DNA of 24,415 bases from Gnetum montanum (taxonomy: Eukaryota > Streptophyta > Gnetopsida > Gnetales > Gnetaceae), in NCBI GenBank assembly GCA_015680685.1, contig MNCI01001013.1, positions 1 to 24,415 of the forward strand. The letters are read 5' to 3'. How positions within the stretch are numbered: the first letter of the stretch is position 1; every line of letters begins with the position of its first letter. The translations under genes were made by a program, and so were the position numbers. The notes beneath the pieces are model-generated. The model was not told the origin of the DNA. It worked only from the letters and a program-made list of their open reading frames with translations, and ran no database searches. This document shows positions 1-10,290 of the stretch, piece by piece.

Positions 1-40
1 TTTCGTATGGTGGAGTGTAGGGGTACCTCGCCACTCATCA
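1..40 (+). repeat. 3' end of a plus-strand gypsy LTR (partial)
   Basis: The final bases (gtacctcgccactcatca) match the end of the E3 LTR at 21947-21964, and both are preceded by a cgtatggt block. The LTR is cut by the window edge. What follows (ccaacgatg) is not a primer-binding site, so this is more likely a solo LTR or a 3' LTR than a 5' LTR. It points against the LTR at 110-923, about 70 bp away. Confidence 0.8.
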
Positions 41-90
41 CCAACGATGTGGATAATTTCCTATGTTCTACTTAGCGCACAAACACTTAG

Positions 91-108
91 TCCCCGGCAA
101 TGACGCCA
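91..108 (-). other. Primer-binding site of E1 (tRNA-Asp type)
   Basis: On the minus strand, one base after the LTR end, the sequence is TGGCGTCATTGCCGGGGA. It differs by two transitions from the complement of the plant tRNA-Asp acceptor end as I recall it (TGGCGCCGTTGCCGGGGA), the usual primer of Athila/Calypso-type elements. This marks 110-923 as a 5' LTR whose internal region runs toward position 1. Positions 41-90 would be its 5' leader remnant. Confidence 0.8.
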
Positions 109-109
109 A

Positions 110-923
110 TGATGAGTGGCGAGGTACACTTGCACTCAACCATACGAATACAAGCGTTACACACATGATCTGATTGAACTCCATAGACTAAGTGCCTACA
201 CGCCTTATGGAACACTTAAGGCTAATCATTTGTTGTCTTCCCAGACTTACTTGTATTTTTCACGGTTGTATGGTTAAGTAAGTCTAAGGTATATGATTTT
301 TATATCTTTTCTGTCTTATCTCCTATGCTGATAAGGTGAAGGGTGAAGAGATTAATTACGAACTTTAACTAACTAACTAAGCCTTAATTAACCTAGCATC
401 AGCATCCGTTCCCACTTACTGTTCACACCCTGAACCAATGCAACCTTGGTTACCAAACGCTAGTCGTTGCTGGGATCACCAAGAGTAACGCACGTGCTCG
501 AAGCAGTCGTACTAAATGCACTTAACTATAGGGGAAGGGTTGAGAAAGATTTTATCAACTAATAAAGCATTTAAATAGTAAACAATAAATAATAGTAAAT
601 AAATTCCTATTTAGCCTATTCCATGCACTGCAAAGTTTATCCAAAAAGTTCTTCTTTATTTCCATACATAAACTTGTGTTCAAGTACAATATTTGCTCGA
701 ATAAAGATCCGTTCACTTTGGAGCTCCTACTGCGGGCAAATGGAAATTATTCTATCTCTGGAGAGGTAAAACTACCAGAGTTTCACTACGGTCTAGGCCT
801 AGAATGAGAAACAAGGGAGAGTCACCTCTTATTTATAGATTTGGTGACGCACCGTGATATTGCGAGGGACGACGCGATATCGTGTACGGGATATCGCAGC
901 CCATGCGATATCGCGTCCCATCA
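110..923 (-). repeat. 5' LTR of minus-strand gypsy element E1
   Basis: An LTR of about 814 bp that begins TGATGGGACG and ends CTCATCA on the minus strand. It aligns along its length with the solo LTR at 12381-13183, which looks roughly 85-90% similar by eye, and more weakly with the E3 LTR. It has a TATAAATA box (830-837) and the GATATC palindrome array. There is no polypurine tract at 924 upward, which fits a 5' rather than a 3' LTR. It probably inserted into the 3' part of E2. Confidence 0.88.
830..915 (-). promoter_or_regulatory. U3 core promoter of E1 LTR: GATATC palindromes plus TATA box
   Basis: The TATA box (minus-strand TATAAATA, 830-837) follows four palindromic boxes at 907-912, 890-895, 876-881 and 856-861; the last is degenerate (GATATT on the plus strand). 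Start-to-start spacings are 17, 14 and 20 bp. The same array and TATA box occur in the other LTRs of this family, so the block is probably the RNA polymerase II promoter. That role is inferred. Confidence 0.6.
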
Positions 924-1078
924 GCTACAAATTACGTGTCTATGTTATGATGATAATGATTTTAGCCTTGGCCATTAGGATTTCTTTTTCATTAATCTAT
1001 TTATACATACTCACTTGATTTCTAAACTATTCTTTGAGCCTTTCATACTTCTTGGCCTCATTTTGCCATGCGCTAATC

Positions 1079-3069
1079 TCAATGGTTGACTTCCTCCATT
1101 GATAGGGTTATGTTTTCTTTGGCTAATTTTTGCATGTCCTAATTGACTCTTGTGAATAGCTCTCTAAGCTAAAGGATGCTCTCTTTGAGGACATTATTTT
1201 GTTTTTCAATATCATTCAACCTTATATTCTCTGTAGAAATCTTCTTATTTTCTTCCTCCATGGAAATTATGGCTTTAGCATGAGCATATGTTTGCGGTTT
1301 AGCCATTAAGGTATTTCACATTACTTTCTTCTTCTCCATCCCAACTTAAATATTTCTAGCTATCGATTGGGCTACTTGTTTAGTTTTGAATTTATCTAGC
1401 TAGGTTGGCACTACATATTGTACAGGATCTTATTTCTCTACTCTTAATACTACCAATTTAGCTTGCAACCTCTACACCTCATTTTTTGCATGTTCAGCCC
1501 TAGTTTCAGAAATTACCAGCTTGCCCTTTGTTGAAATAAGCTAAAACTACACTACAATGATATTGCTAGGGATATCAAAAAGGTTTTGCATCACTTGCCT
1601 TGTTTGCAGTAGTGAATCCAAGATATCCTCATGTTCTTATGATGTCATAGAGGTTCAAACTATTGTTTCAACATCTTTGGTTCTAGTCATATTTGCTAAC
1701 AACATAATAGAAACATTAAAAGATTCCTTGATATGATCAGTAATAACTTCAACTAGTCCTATTGCATCTTCGTGTTGCATAACCATAACTATGGCTCCTT
1801 CTCTTATTTATAGCATAACTTGGAAGGATGCATCATTCCCTAATATATTTTGTGTCCAATCCTCATTTTATCCTACCTATAATAATATTTGACCCTAACT
1901 ATTGATACTACAAGCCTTTTGGGAATGTCTCTAATTTGGTACATGCTTGAGACTTCTCTATTCCCCCAATTGATGATTTTTGCAATCTGTTGTAAATAGC
2001 TCATAGAAGGTCTGTAATGTTGTTGTGCTAGTGGAGCACTTGATCTTGGTCTATCATCAACTGGTGTTGACCCACTAGATCCTACTTGTTCTTGTCCTAT
2101 AGCTGAAATGTTTCTAGCTAGTGTGGATCCTATAGCTCCCTTAGTGTTCAATGGCTTCTCTACTTGATCTTTCTTGGAAGGCATTTGCTTTGACATCTTA
2201 GCATAAGATGCATTCTAGGCTTTTTGTAGAATATCATTGGTGTAATCTAGAATTCCACCTTGCTTGCATAGCCTTCTTATGAAGTAAGGGAATGACAAAG
2301 AGAGTTTCCCTACCTTTTTTTCTTCAAACCTTCTTTGGATTTCTAGAAAGAGCAAATGAAACATGTTTGCTTGAATTTTCCCCATAAGGATGGTGCTTCC
2401 TCTTGTAGCATAGGTGGAAATCTTGTTTAATCTCTTAGTGGAAAAAATACGATAATTTTCAATCATGAAGTATATCTTCTCTTCAGTGGACAGTCCAATA
2501 TATTCTATATTTATTATTCCATAAGCCCTCTACAACCACAACCTCTTTGCATCATTGTTAGACCTTGTCAAAATTTGTACAATATTTGCTCCAATATTTA
2601 GTAGGTTCAATGACTTTACAATTGCTTCCACTAAATTGGGCACTATGATTCCCTCAATTTTGACTATGGCATCATCTTGTTTATTTCTCCAGAATTGATA
2701 AACTTTCCCTACGTATCATTCGCCATTGCATGATAGTGTTGGCCAAAGAGGAAAGGCTTGGAATTTTTCTCAAATGTTGGCAAGTGTAAACTCCATGAAT
2801 GATTTGAAGTTCAGTTCTACAATGACTGTGAACATGATGGACTTTTCTTGAATAGCTTGGAAACATGCTTAATAGTGTGAGGCACTATCCCTGCTCTTGG
2901 GCTAGTAGTGCTTCAACTTCATCTTGTGCAGAATGTTCCATCATGGGTGTTTGTTGATAAATGCTAACTTACTTAGCTTTTGGAGTTTGTTCTCCAACTC
3001 ATCCCCTTCCTCTTAGTCTTTTACCCCTTTTTGTGAGGGTCCTTTGGCTACAAGTCTTTTAGGAGCCAT
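1079..3069 (-). pseudogene. Third (env-position) ORF of E2, decayed
   Basis: A reading frame of about 660 codons starts at an ATG at 3069 (MAPKRLVAKGPS) and stays in one frame to about 1873, interrupted only by single stop codons. It then continues after a one-base shift near 1870 to a stop at 1079. The middle (about 2466-2215) has a hydrophobic/basic block including YATRGSTILMGKIQANM. The last third is rich in Glu, Lys and Asn and resembles a coiled coil. The position 3' of an integrase, the strand and the size fit the extra ORF of Athila/Calypso elements, often called env-like. It also resembles the 'putative plant transposon protein' domain in style. I see no signal peptide or clear membrane anchor, so an envelope role is unsupported. 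It could also belong to another nested element. Confidence 0.5.
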
Positions 3070-4509
3070 CTACAATCACAAAGAATTTGTTTAACATTAC
3101 CCAAGGATTTAAAATAAGTTCCTAACAGTTCATGATCCTTTCTTACATTCTTGGATTCGATCAAAATTTATCCTTATTATTACCTTCCAGCTCTTATTAT
3201 GATTGCAAATTAGAAAAATTGCAAAAAGAAACCCATAACTACTCTATTTCCTAATGTATTATGAACAAGTGAGTTCCTTATGACCTCTCACAATGGTTAT
3301 TTCTTTATTTACGTACATTGTGATGGTTGTTTAGGAAGAAATTTTTAAGTTCACTTAGTTAGTTAGCTAAAATATGAACAGTTATTATAGTTCTTACCCT
3401 TGATATATTCTTCTAGGTGTTAGAAAAAATTTTCTCAAATTGCACAACTATGCACCATACTCTTCCCCACAACTAAGTTGGTTGCCTCGAGATTAAGAGG
3501 GTTCAAGAATCATGCAAATCAAAGCTATGGTGAGAAAGGTATGAAGCTTTGAAGTTTGGTGGCCAAAGGATTAGAAAAATGGCATGAACTTCCTATGCAT
3601 CAAATGAGAAGAATGAAAAAGTTCTAACTCACATGTATATATAGATTTTTTTGGTGAAAACATCATAGATATGACATTGTAGGGGCTAATACATCATAGC
3701 TACAACATTATCCTTAAAAAATTAAGATTTTGAGCAAGTTTTGATGGAAAAACTAAGTAAAATGAATAGTTTGGAAGATGTAGAAGTGAATTAAAGGATT
3801 CTTAAGTAAGGATGATGCTCAAAATATGAGAATTTAGCATTAAAAGTGTATGAAAGAATGAATCTTAGGAAAAGTAAGTTAATGAGGTCTATATGAGATG
3901 GTTGGTAGGAATTGTTAAAAGTATGATCAAATATGAGTATGTAGAAAAGTAAGAATGATGGTTTAAGTGTGTTGTAGGCACAAGATGGTGTGGAATTGAT
4001 CATCAACTATGAAGCACAAGGGTTATATAAGTGGATCCTTCCCAAAGCAAGCTCCAACTCTTAGTGTCCTTATATAACCACACCTACAAGTATCCGTAGG
4101 CACTCAAGAAGTTGAATGTAAAACATACATGTCTTCCAAAACACACATGTTAATATCACCTTCATGAGAAAATAATGCTATATTATACAAAACCATTAAA
4201 ATATGATTATATATAATAGTGTGGTGGAATGAGAATAGCAAGGATTGTAGAAAATGGAACATGAGGTATCTTACCATAGGAATAATGAATTCTGTATGTG
4301 ACATATGATTAAAGTAATCATTAGCCCTTCTGTCTAAGATTTAGACCAAGTCCATACCACTAATGAATGACATTGCATTGTATCATATCAAAAGTAACAA
4401 CCATAAAACTACCACAACTACAAGAAGTATTACCATTTGACAAGGAAGTAGTTTATTAATACCACACTTTATTTTTTAAAGAGAACTTGGCCATTGAATA
4501 GAGGAGTGC
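3070..4509. other. Noncoding stretch, probably E2 spacer
   Basis: AT-rich sequence with no credible ORF. It contains a perfect 11-bp inverted repeat (4021-4031 and 4069-4079, GGTTATATAAG). A stretch at 3625-3715 loosely resembles the U3 end of the E2 LTR (TATA-like run, gtgaaaac, acatcata). No LTR boundaries or PBS could be placed. Confidence 0.4.
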
Positions 4510-4693
4510 CTTCATGCATAGGTAACATGTCTTTTTGGCCCCATAATTAATGCAACTCTAAGAACCCTTGAAATTTCTGAGAAGTTACCTACCTTTAGGC
4601 ATGGGTAACATGTCTTTCCAGTGGAACACCTAGAAATTTTTATTTTGTGCATTTATTAAATTATTACTATGTCAACCTTACGAGAGGACTACC
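4510..4693. repeat. Two diverged tandem units interrupted by the copia insertion
   Basis: The core GGTAACATGTCTTT occurs at 4521 and 4604, and again just beyond the copia element at 10225. With the copia element removed the spacings are about 83 and 100 bp. Two of the three units open with ttaggcat and two close with ctacc. The host sequence was therefore a short tandem array before insertion. Confidence 0.6.
4689..4693. repeat. Copia target-site duplication, left copy
   Basis: CTACC abuts the 3' LTR terminus. The right copy at 10210-10214 reads CTACA, one mismatch. Confidence 0.6.
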
Positions 4694-5791
4694 TAAGGAT
4701 CAAGAACTTAGAAGGGTGGTTGAAAAAGTTTCCTAATTAAAAATTCACCTACCACACAAACACACCAAATTTTATGTGGTTTTCCAACTTGGGTACATCC
4801 ACACTCGGGGGTAGAATTCATGCACACCTCTAGACTTTGTTTCTCAATAAATGTGATTTGAAGGGCATCACACCCTACACAAGCTCTAAGCTTCGCACCA
4901 GAGTTTTTTTTCATTGTGAAACCACTCAACCCTACAAGCTCCCAATAAGCTTAGAATATGGTTTTAAAGATTTCACAACCTTTACAAAATTGAGCTCCAC
5001 TCTAGAATGCTTTGACACTACAAAACCACTCAACCTCGCAAGGTCCCAACAAGCTTAATGTGGATGCCTTCTTGCAAGAAGCACATGAACCCCACAGGGC
5101 TACAAGAAAGAGAGAAAAACACAAGGAAAGAATATAACTAAATTTATAAGTCTCTGTACTTGAAGCTCAATACAACATACAACCAAGCAAAATATGTTAC
5201 AATGAAAAGCAAGAATACAATATCTTAGAATAAACAATGCTTGATCTTTTGTGAATAGTACTTGCATAATTCCCAAGATTTTGACATTTTCTTATAGCCT
5301 CGAAATTTCTAAAAACTCCTCAGAATTCATGTAACAACTACCAAGCATCTAGTGTAGATGTCTACTTTGAAGTTGCGATGTCTACTTCAGATTGGCCTTA
5401 ATTAAGGAGAGATGTCTCATTGGAAAATGGGACATCTTCTTTGGAACATTTACTGGGAGACCTCTACTCTTGGATGTAGACGTTTACTATTTTTAGAAGA
5501 CATATCCTCAACTTTTAAGCTATCTTTTGAGGATTTCTCCTATAAATTTTCCTTCTTTCCAGTCCTTGGAGCATCTTCATTTGATTTGTAGTCTTCATTT
5601 TTGTCCATGCTTGTCCATGCTCTCATCTTGCTCATGTAGTCTTCATTTTGATATCTTGTTGTAGATCTTGTTTCCTTGAGTTCTTAGATCTTGTTGTGGA
5701 GTTCTTATCCATGTTCTACAAACATGTTATCCACCAAAAAGTTTCTTTGTTTCCATTGTTCTTAAGGTTTTAACATACCAAAAGGTCAACA
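4694..5791 (-). repeat. 3' LTR of the copia element
   Basis: An LTR of about 1098 bp whose minus-strand start is TGTTGACCTTTTGG. The other terminus has decayed from CA to TA. It carries about 65 bp near 5360-5450 that the 5' LTR lacks. An internal direct repeat (4918-4953 and 5022-5057, core aaaccactcaacc) is shared with the 5' LTR and lies in an antisense frame that is open in both copies. Confidence 0.88.
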
Positions 5792-5805
5792 ATCTCCTCC
5801 TTTTT
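5792..5805 (-). other. Polypurine tract of the copia element
   Basis: Minus-strand AAAAAGGAGGAGAT directly precedes the TGTTGACC start of the 3' LTR. This is the place and composition expected for the plus-strand primer of a copia element. Confidence 0.8.
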
Positions 5806-6207
5806 GGTGATGTCCAAAACTTAAGAAAATCGGTTAGTAGTTTCCAAAATCAATTGAGTGAAAGATTACTCAATAATGCATCCTAATACAATAAAAAATT
5901 TATTAATCATTAAGACACTAGTGAATTTTGAATGAGAACACTTATGATCAAGCGCTAAGAAACAAGAATTGAATATCTTCTCTTTAAACATTAATACCAT
6001 CATAATGTCAGAACTCTAAACTTAGAAAGATAGTTACTAATACCATCATAAGGTCAAAACTATTCAAATATATCCATCAAGGATGTTCATAAGGTTATTT
6101 TTGTTCAATACCAATGGAGCCAATGATCCATATATCATAATCATATCACAAACACACAATTCACCACATATATGCCACAATCACATATGAGCAAGAGAAG
6201 AAATTAA

Positions 6208-6243
6208 GATTCTCCCCCTTTTTGGACACCATCAAAAAGGGAG
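6208..6243 (-). other. Second purine tract in a hairpin
   Basis: Minus-strand CAAAAAGGGGGAGAATC (6208-6224) is close to the terminal PPT. It can pair with plus-strand CAAAAAGGGAG (6233-6243) across an 8-nt loop, with a two-base bulge. Confidence 0.6.
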
Positions 6244-6896
6244 TGGGGCCTTACAATTAGCAATAAATCAAAAGATAGTTAAGGATTATCCATTCTTCGT
6301 CTAAGTAAACCTAATTATAATTTTCTCATCACATCTTCATAGACAAAAAATATACACCGTACTTTCATGTGAAGGAAAACAAGTACATACACACCCAACT
6401 TATAAGAAATAGATCAAATTCCAAAAGTAGATCAAGAGATCAAATAAAGCAATTTATAATACAAATGTTCACACATATAGCTTACGGAAGCTTAAAGTAT
6501 GTTATCCATTCATTTTCAAAAACTCCCTAAGAGGTTTTGTCATAGAATAAAAGTGTGAGTAATTCTTCTCGCTTCAGTAGGCTCGAGATCACCTAGGTAG
6601 GAATAGTTTAGTTCATATTAACAACAAGGGACTTAAGCACTCATAAGACTATATTCTTAGTATATAAATGATGCAGCACTATCATAAAGATATATTCAAA
6701 TAAATTCTAGAAAAGCTTGCACAATTGATTATTACTTTTAGGTAAAATAATTTTAAAAATTAAAGAAATAACTTGATTTTTACCTTCAAGTTATATCAAA
6801 TGGATATACCTTTTGTTGCCTACCTAAGTATTATGTCTTAGAGAAAATCTTCATAGACTTCCCCTATATTGATGCTTCAAAATAATTCATGAGGTA

Positions 6897-6910
6897 CAAG
6901 CTCCCCCTTC
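6897..6910 (-). other. Third purine tract
   Basis: Minus-strand GAAGGGGGAGCTTG shares the AGGGGGAG core with the tract at 6208-6224. It lies about 690 bp further from the 3' LTR. Confidence 0.45.
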
Positions 6911-7424
6911 ATATGTGCTTATTCCTTCTTTGATGCTTTTAAGATTTGTAGCTAATTTATCATAATCGTGCTTATTCAAGAATATTGAATGATCCAACAC
7001 AGTTTATAAAAGACAAAAAAATTAGGCACAAATCATAACAAATTTTTTTTTCTTGATCACCTAGTCATGTCTCACTTTGTCATTTTCTTGCAACACTTAG
7101 TTTAATAGCTCATGTTAGTAGCATTTTATGATAAGCATGGATGCAATGCCATTCTTATTTTTCAAACCAAGATCTTCTTCAAGGATAAAAAAAATTTTAA
7201 GGACATGTAAACAACTAAATAGTTCATGAAATAACATGAGGGATACCCATACTATCTTGATCTTTTTTTAAGTTCCTTTTACTATAAGATATGTTTTGAT
7301 TTTGAAAAAAAATCATAGGGTATATAAAATTTCAAAAACATTCAAAATATGAAATATATTTAAGCTAGCAAGCAAGGAAACAGTGAATTGCCATGACTTA
7401 CCTTGCTTATTGATGTGGAAAAGA

Positions 7425-9119
7425 CTAATGCAATTTGAGATGAGGTCCTCTATCATGGAGTACCTCCTTACCATTTGATTTTCTTTCATTAGTTCCTTTG
7501 TTCATGTCTTCAATCTTGTATGGCAATCCTTCTTGTTCATGTTCTTCAAGATAGGAGAATCTATGATCATTGATAGTATCATCTAGTCTTTTAAAGACAT
7601 TTGCAACTTGCAACCCATTCTCTTTCCAAATTGTTACATCCTGCAAAATACACTCACTCAAGACCAAGTATCAACATTATTTTGTTCATTTTGAGGATAA
7701 TAATCCAATTTATGACCACATATTTTACAATAGTATGAAGTGTTTCTTTCATGAAAAGAATCATCAAACTTGATTATGCTTGAACTAGTATAGGTATCCT
7801 TTTCTTTGATTTCATTGATCCCTTCTTCTTTAGTATTCCTACATTTCTCTTTATCTAATGGGGTTAGTAGTTGAATCTCAACTTTTATGTCTGAGATTTT
7901 CCCTTTTAACTTGGAAGATAAGGTATAGATTTCAGAAAATTTCCTATCATATTTTTCTTTACCTTTTTGAGTAGATAATGTAGAATAAGAATTTCTTCAT
8001 GTAATTCACTATACGTTTCATCATTCTTACCTCTTAGTTAATCAAAAATTTGTAATGAATTTTCATTTGTAAGGGTCATACATATAAGCTGAGAATCTTT
8101 TGTAGAGTCTTCCACTTCCTCTTTACTTTTCTCTTCATCATCCCAACTTGTGTAGAAGTTAGTCTTTTTCATATCCATGTCAATCTTGTCTTCTCATTGC
8201 AACCTACTAGTGCTAGGACATTTGGAGGCCACATGGCCTCTTCCACCACATACCCAACATTCTATTGAAAAAACATCAAAATTTTAATTTGAGAAATTTT
8301 TACCTTTATCTTTACCTTTGGTGTTGGATTGGTTGGATCCTAGTTGGTTGAATCTTCTTCCTTTATTGCTAGAATCCTTTACACTCTTCTTGATAAAAGA
8401 GTTATTTCCTCCTCGCTATACGTTTCTTGTTCAATCAATTCCTTCTCTTTAGATGATGATTTCAAGGAAATGGGCTTTTCTTTTATTGCTTCTTCACTTA
8501 TATGATTCATTTAATAAGAAATAAGAGCACTTTAGAGCTCTTCAAAATTCAAGACCGAAAAATCTATAATTTCTTCCATAGCTATAACCTTAGGTCTAAA
8601 TTTAGGTTGTAGTGTTCTAATCATTTTAATGATTACATTACTTTTAGGAAAGTCCTTTCCTGTACCCCTAATTGCTACAACTAGATCATTTGCCCTAGAA
8701 AAATAATCTTTAATGTTTTCACCTTCTTTCATTTTAAGTTTGTCTTATTCACTTTGTAGAATCAAAAGTTTTGATTGTTTGACTATGGATGTGCCCTCAT
8801 AGGTAGCTTCTAAGGTTTCCCAAATTTCTTTAGTAGTTCTACATCCAGCTACTCTATTAAATTCAAACTAATTTAATGCACAATATAAAAAAAATTTTGC
8901 TTTAGAGTCGTACATAAACTTATCTTTTTATTCATGCATCCTCTTTCTCTGTGGCTTGAGGACCTTTGATGCTCTGTTGACGAGTGGTGTGTAGCCTTCA
9001 AGTATTGACTTCCATACCTCAAATTTCATTGACTAGAAGAAGCCTTGCATCCTTTCCTTCCAATAAGCAAAATCAAACTCATCAAACATTGGTGGCTTTA
9101 TGTCAGATATCCCTTCCAT
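7425..9119 (-). pseudogene. Copia gag with CCHC zinc knuckle, decayed
   Basis: Gag packages element RNA into cytoplasmic virus-like particles. The ATG at 9119 lies about 40 bases downstream of the PBS. The opening (MEGISDIKPPMFDEFDFAYW) resembles copia Gag starts in which the first residues lead to a 'W' near position 20. The middle has KEIWETLEATYEG and a block near 8700 (ENIKDYFSRANDLV), as in the UBN2/gag-polypeptide families. A CX2CX4HX4C knuckle (CWVCGGRGHVASKC) lies at 8218-8259. The remainder is Lys/Glu-rich and repeatedly interrupted. In-frame stops occur before and after the knuckle, so no full-length protein can be made. The protease that would normally follow is absent. Confidence 0.8.
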
Positions 9120-9161
9120 AGTTCACTCTAGAAAGTTGAAACATGAACTTGAGAGTACTAA

Positions 9162-9173
9162 GCTCTGATACCA
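9162..9173 (-). other. Primer-binding site of the copia element (tRNA-iMet)
   Basis: Minus-strand TGGTATCAGAGC, two bases inside the 5' LTR end, is the standard complement of the plant initiator tRNA-Met 3' end. It fixes the element's orientation. Confidence 0.92.
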
Positions 9174-9175
9174 TT

Positions 9176-10209
9176 TGAGGATCGAGAACTTAGAAGGGGG
9201 ATTGAATAAGTTCCCCAATTAAAAATTCACCTACCACACAAACATACCAAGTTTTACATGGTTTTCCAACTTGGGTATGTCCACACTCAAAGGGTAGAAT
9301 TCGTGCACACCTCCAGATTTTATTTCTTAATAAATGTGATTTGAAGGACATCACACCCTATATAAGCTCTGAGCATCACACTGGAGTGTTTCATCACTGT
9401 GAAACCACTCAAACTTGCAAGGTCCCAACAAGCTCAGAATGTGATTTCAAGGATCCCACAACCTTTACAAAATTGAGCTGCACTGTAGAGTGTTTTGACG
9501 TTACAAAACCACTCAACCTCACAAGGTCCCAACAAGATTAACGTGGATGCCTTCTCGCAAGAAGCACATCAACTTCACAAGGCTACAAAAAAGAGAGAAA
9601 GACACAAGGAAAGAATATAATGAGATTTACAAGTCCTTATACTTGAAGCTTAATACAACATACAACCAAGTAAATGATGTTCCAATGAAGAGCAAGAATA
9701 CAATAGCTTAGAGTAGACAATGCTTGATCTTTTGTGAACAGTACTTGCATAATTCCCAAGATTTTGACATCTTTATATAGCCTTAGAGTTTTCAAAAAAT
9801 CCTCAAAATTCATGCAATGGCTACCAAATAGCTAGTGTAGATGTCTACTTTGAACTTGGGAAATTTACTAGGATACATTTACTCTTGGATGTAGACGTTT
9901 GCTATTTTTAGGAGACGTTACCTCAAGTTTTGAGCTTTGTCTGCTAAGGCTTTCTCCTATCAATTTTCCTTATTTCCAATCCTTGGAGCATCTTCATTCA
10001 ATTTGTAGCCTTCATTTTTGTCTATTCTCCTCCATGCTCTCATCTTATCCATGTAGTCTTCATTTTAACATCTTGTTATAGATCTCAATTCCTTGAGTTC
10101 TTAAATCTCATTGTGGAGTTCTTATTCATGTCTTGCAAACACATTCTCCACAACAAACATTCTATTTTCTCCATTCTCTTTAAGATCTTGACATACCAAA
10201 AGGTCAACA
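9176..10209 (-). repeat. 5' LTR of the copia element
   Basis: An LTR of about 1034 bp; minus-strand start TGTTGACC, end ATCCTCA. It has a TATATAAA box at 9772-9779. The internal direct repeat is retained (9401-9436 and 9505-9540). Relative to the 3' LTR about 65 bp are missing around 9855-9875. Confidence 0.88.
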
Positions 10210-10290
10210 CTACATTTAGGCATAGGTAACATGTCTTTCTAGTCGCATGGTAAGGTAACACTTATTTTAGACATACTTCCATTTTTCGTT
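10210..10290. repeat. Third unit of the interrupted tandem repeat
   Basis: Begins ctacatttaggcat and contains GGTAACATGTCTTT, matching the units at 4521 and 4604 on the other side of the copia element. Its first five bases are the right copy of the target-site duplication. Confidence 0.6.

Larger units (their letters stand above)
5806..7424 (-). other. Long noncoding 3' region of the copia element
   Basis: About 1.6 kb of AT-rich sequence with stops in all frames and no pol motif. It holds two further purine tracts (6208-6224 and 6897-6910). A long noncoding region with repeated polypurine tracts upstream of the 3' LTR is a described Sirevirus trait; assigning this element there is inference. 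Confidence 0.55.
4694..10209 (-). mobile_element. Ty1/copia element, Sirevirus-like, gag without pol
   Basis: Two long direct repeats (4694-5791 and 9176-10209) bound about 3.4 kb of internal sequence. On the minus strand the order is 5' LTR, tRNA-iMet PBS, gag with a CCHC knuckle, a long noncoding region with several purine tracts, a PPT and the 3' LTR. Flanks CTACC (4689-4693) and CTACA (10210-10214) form a 4/5 target duplication. I find no protease, integrase or RT motif between gag and the 3' LTR. It is therefore either a non-autonomous gag-only family or an internal deletion of a full copy. A 220-bp sample of the LTRs differs by roughly 15% by eye, so the insertion is old. Confidence 0.85.

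Noticed and set aside
110-923. Reading this LTR as the 3' LTR of E2
   Set aside because: It has a PBS on its inner side and no PPT upstream, and is closer to the solo LTR than to E2's own 5' LTR.
4021-4079. Perfect 11-bp inverted repeat GGTTATATAAG with 37-nt loop
   Set aside because: AT-rich, no U-tract, target duplication or element ends linked to it; likely chance or a decayed miniature element that cannot be supported.
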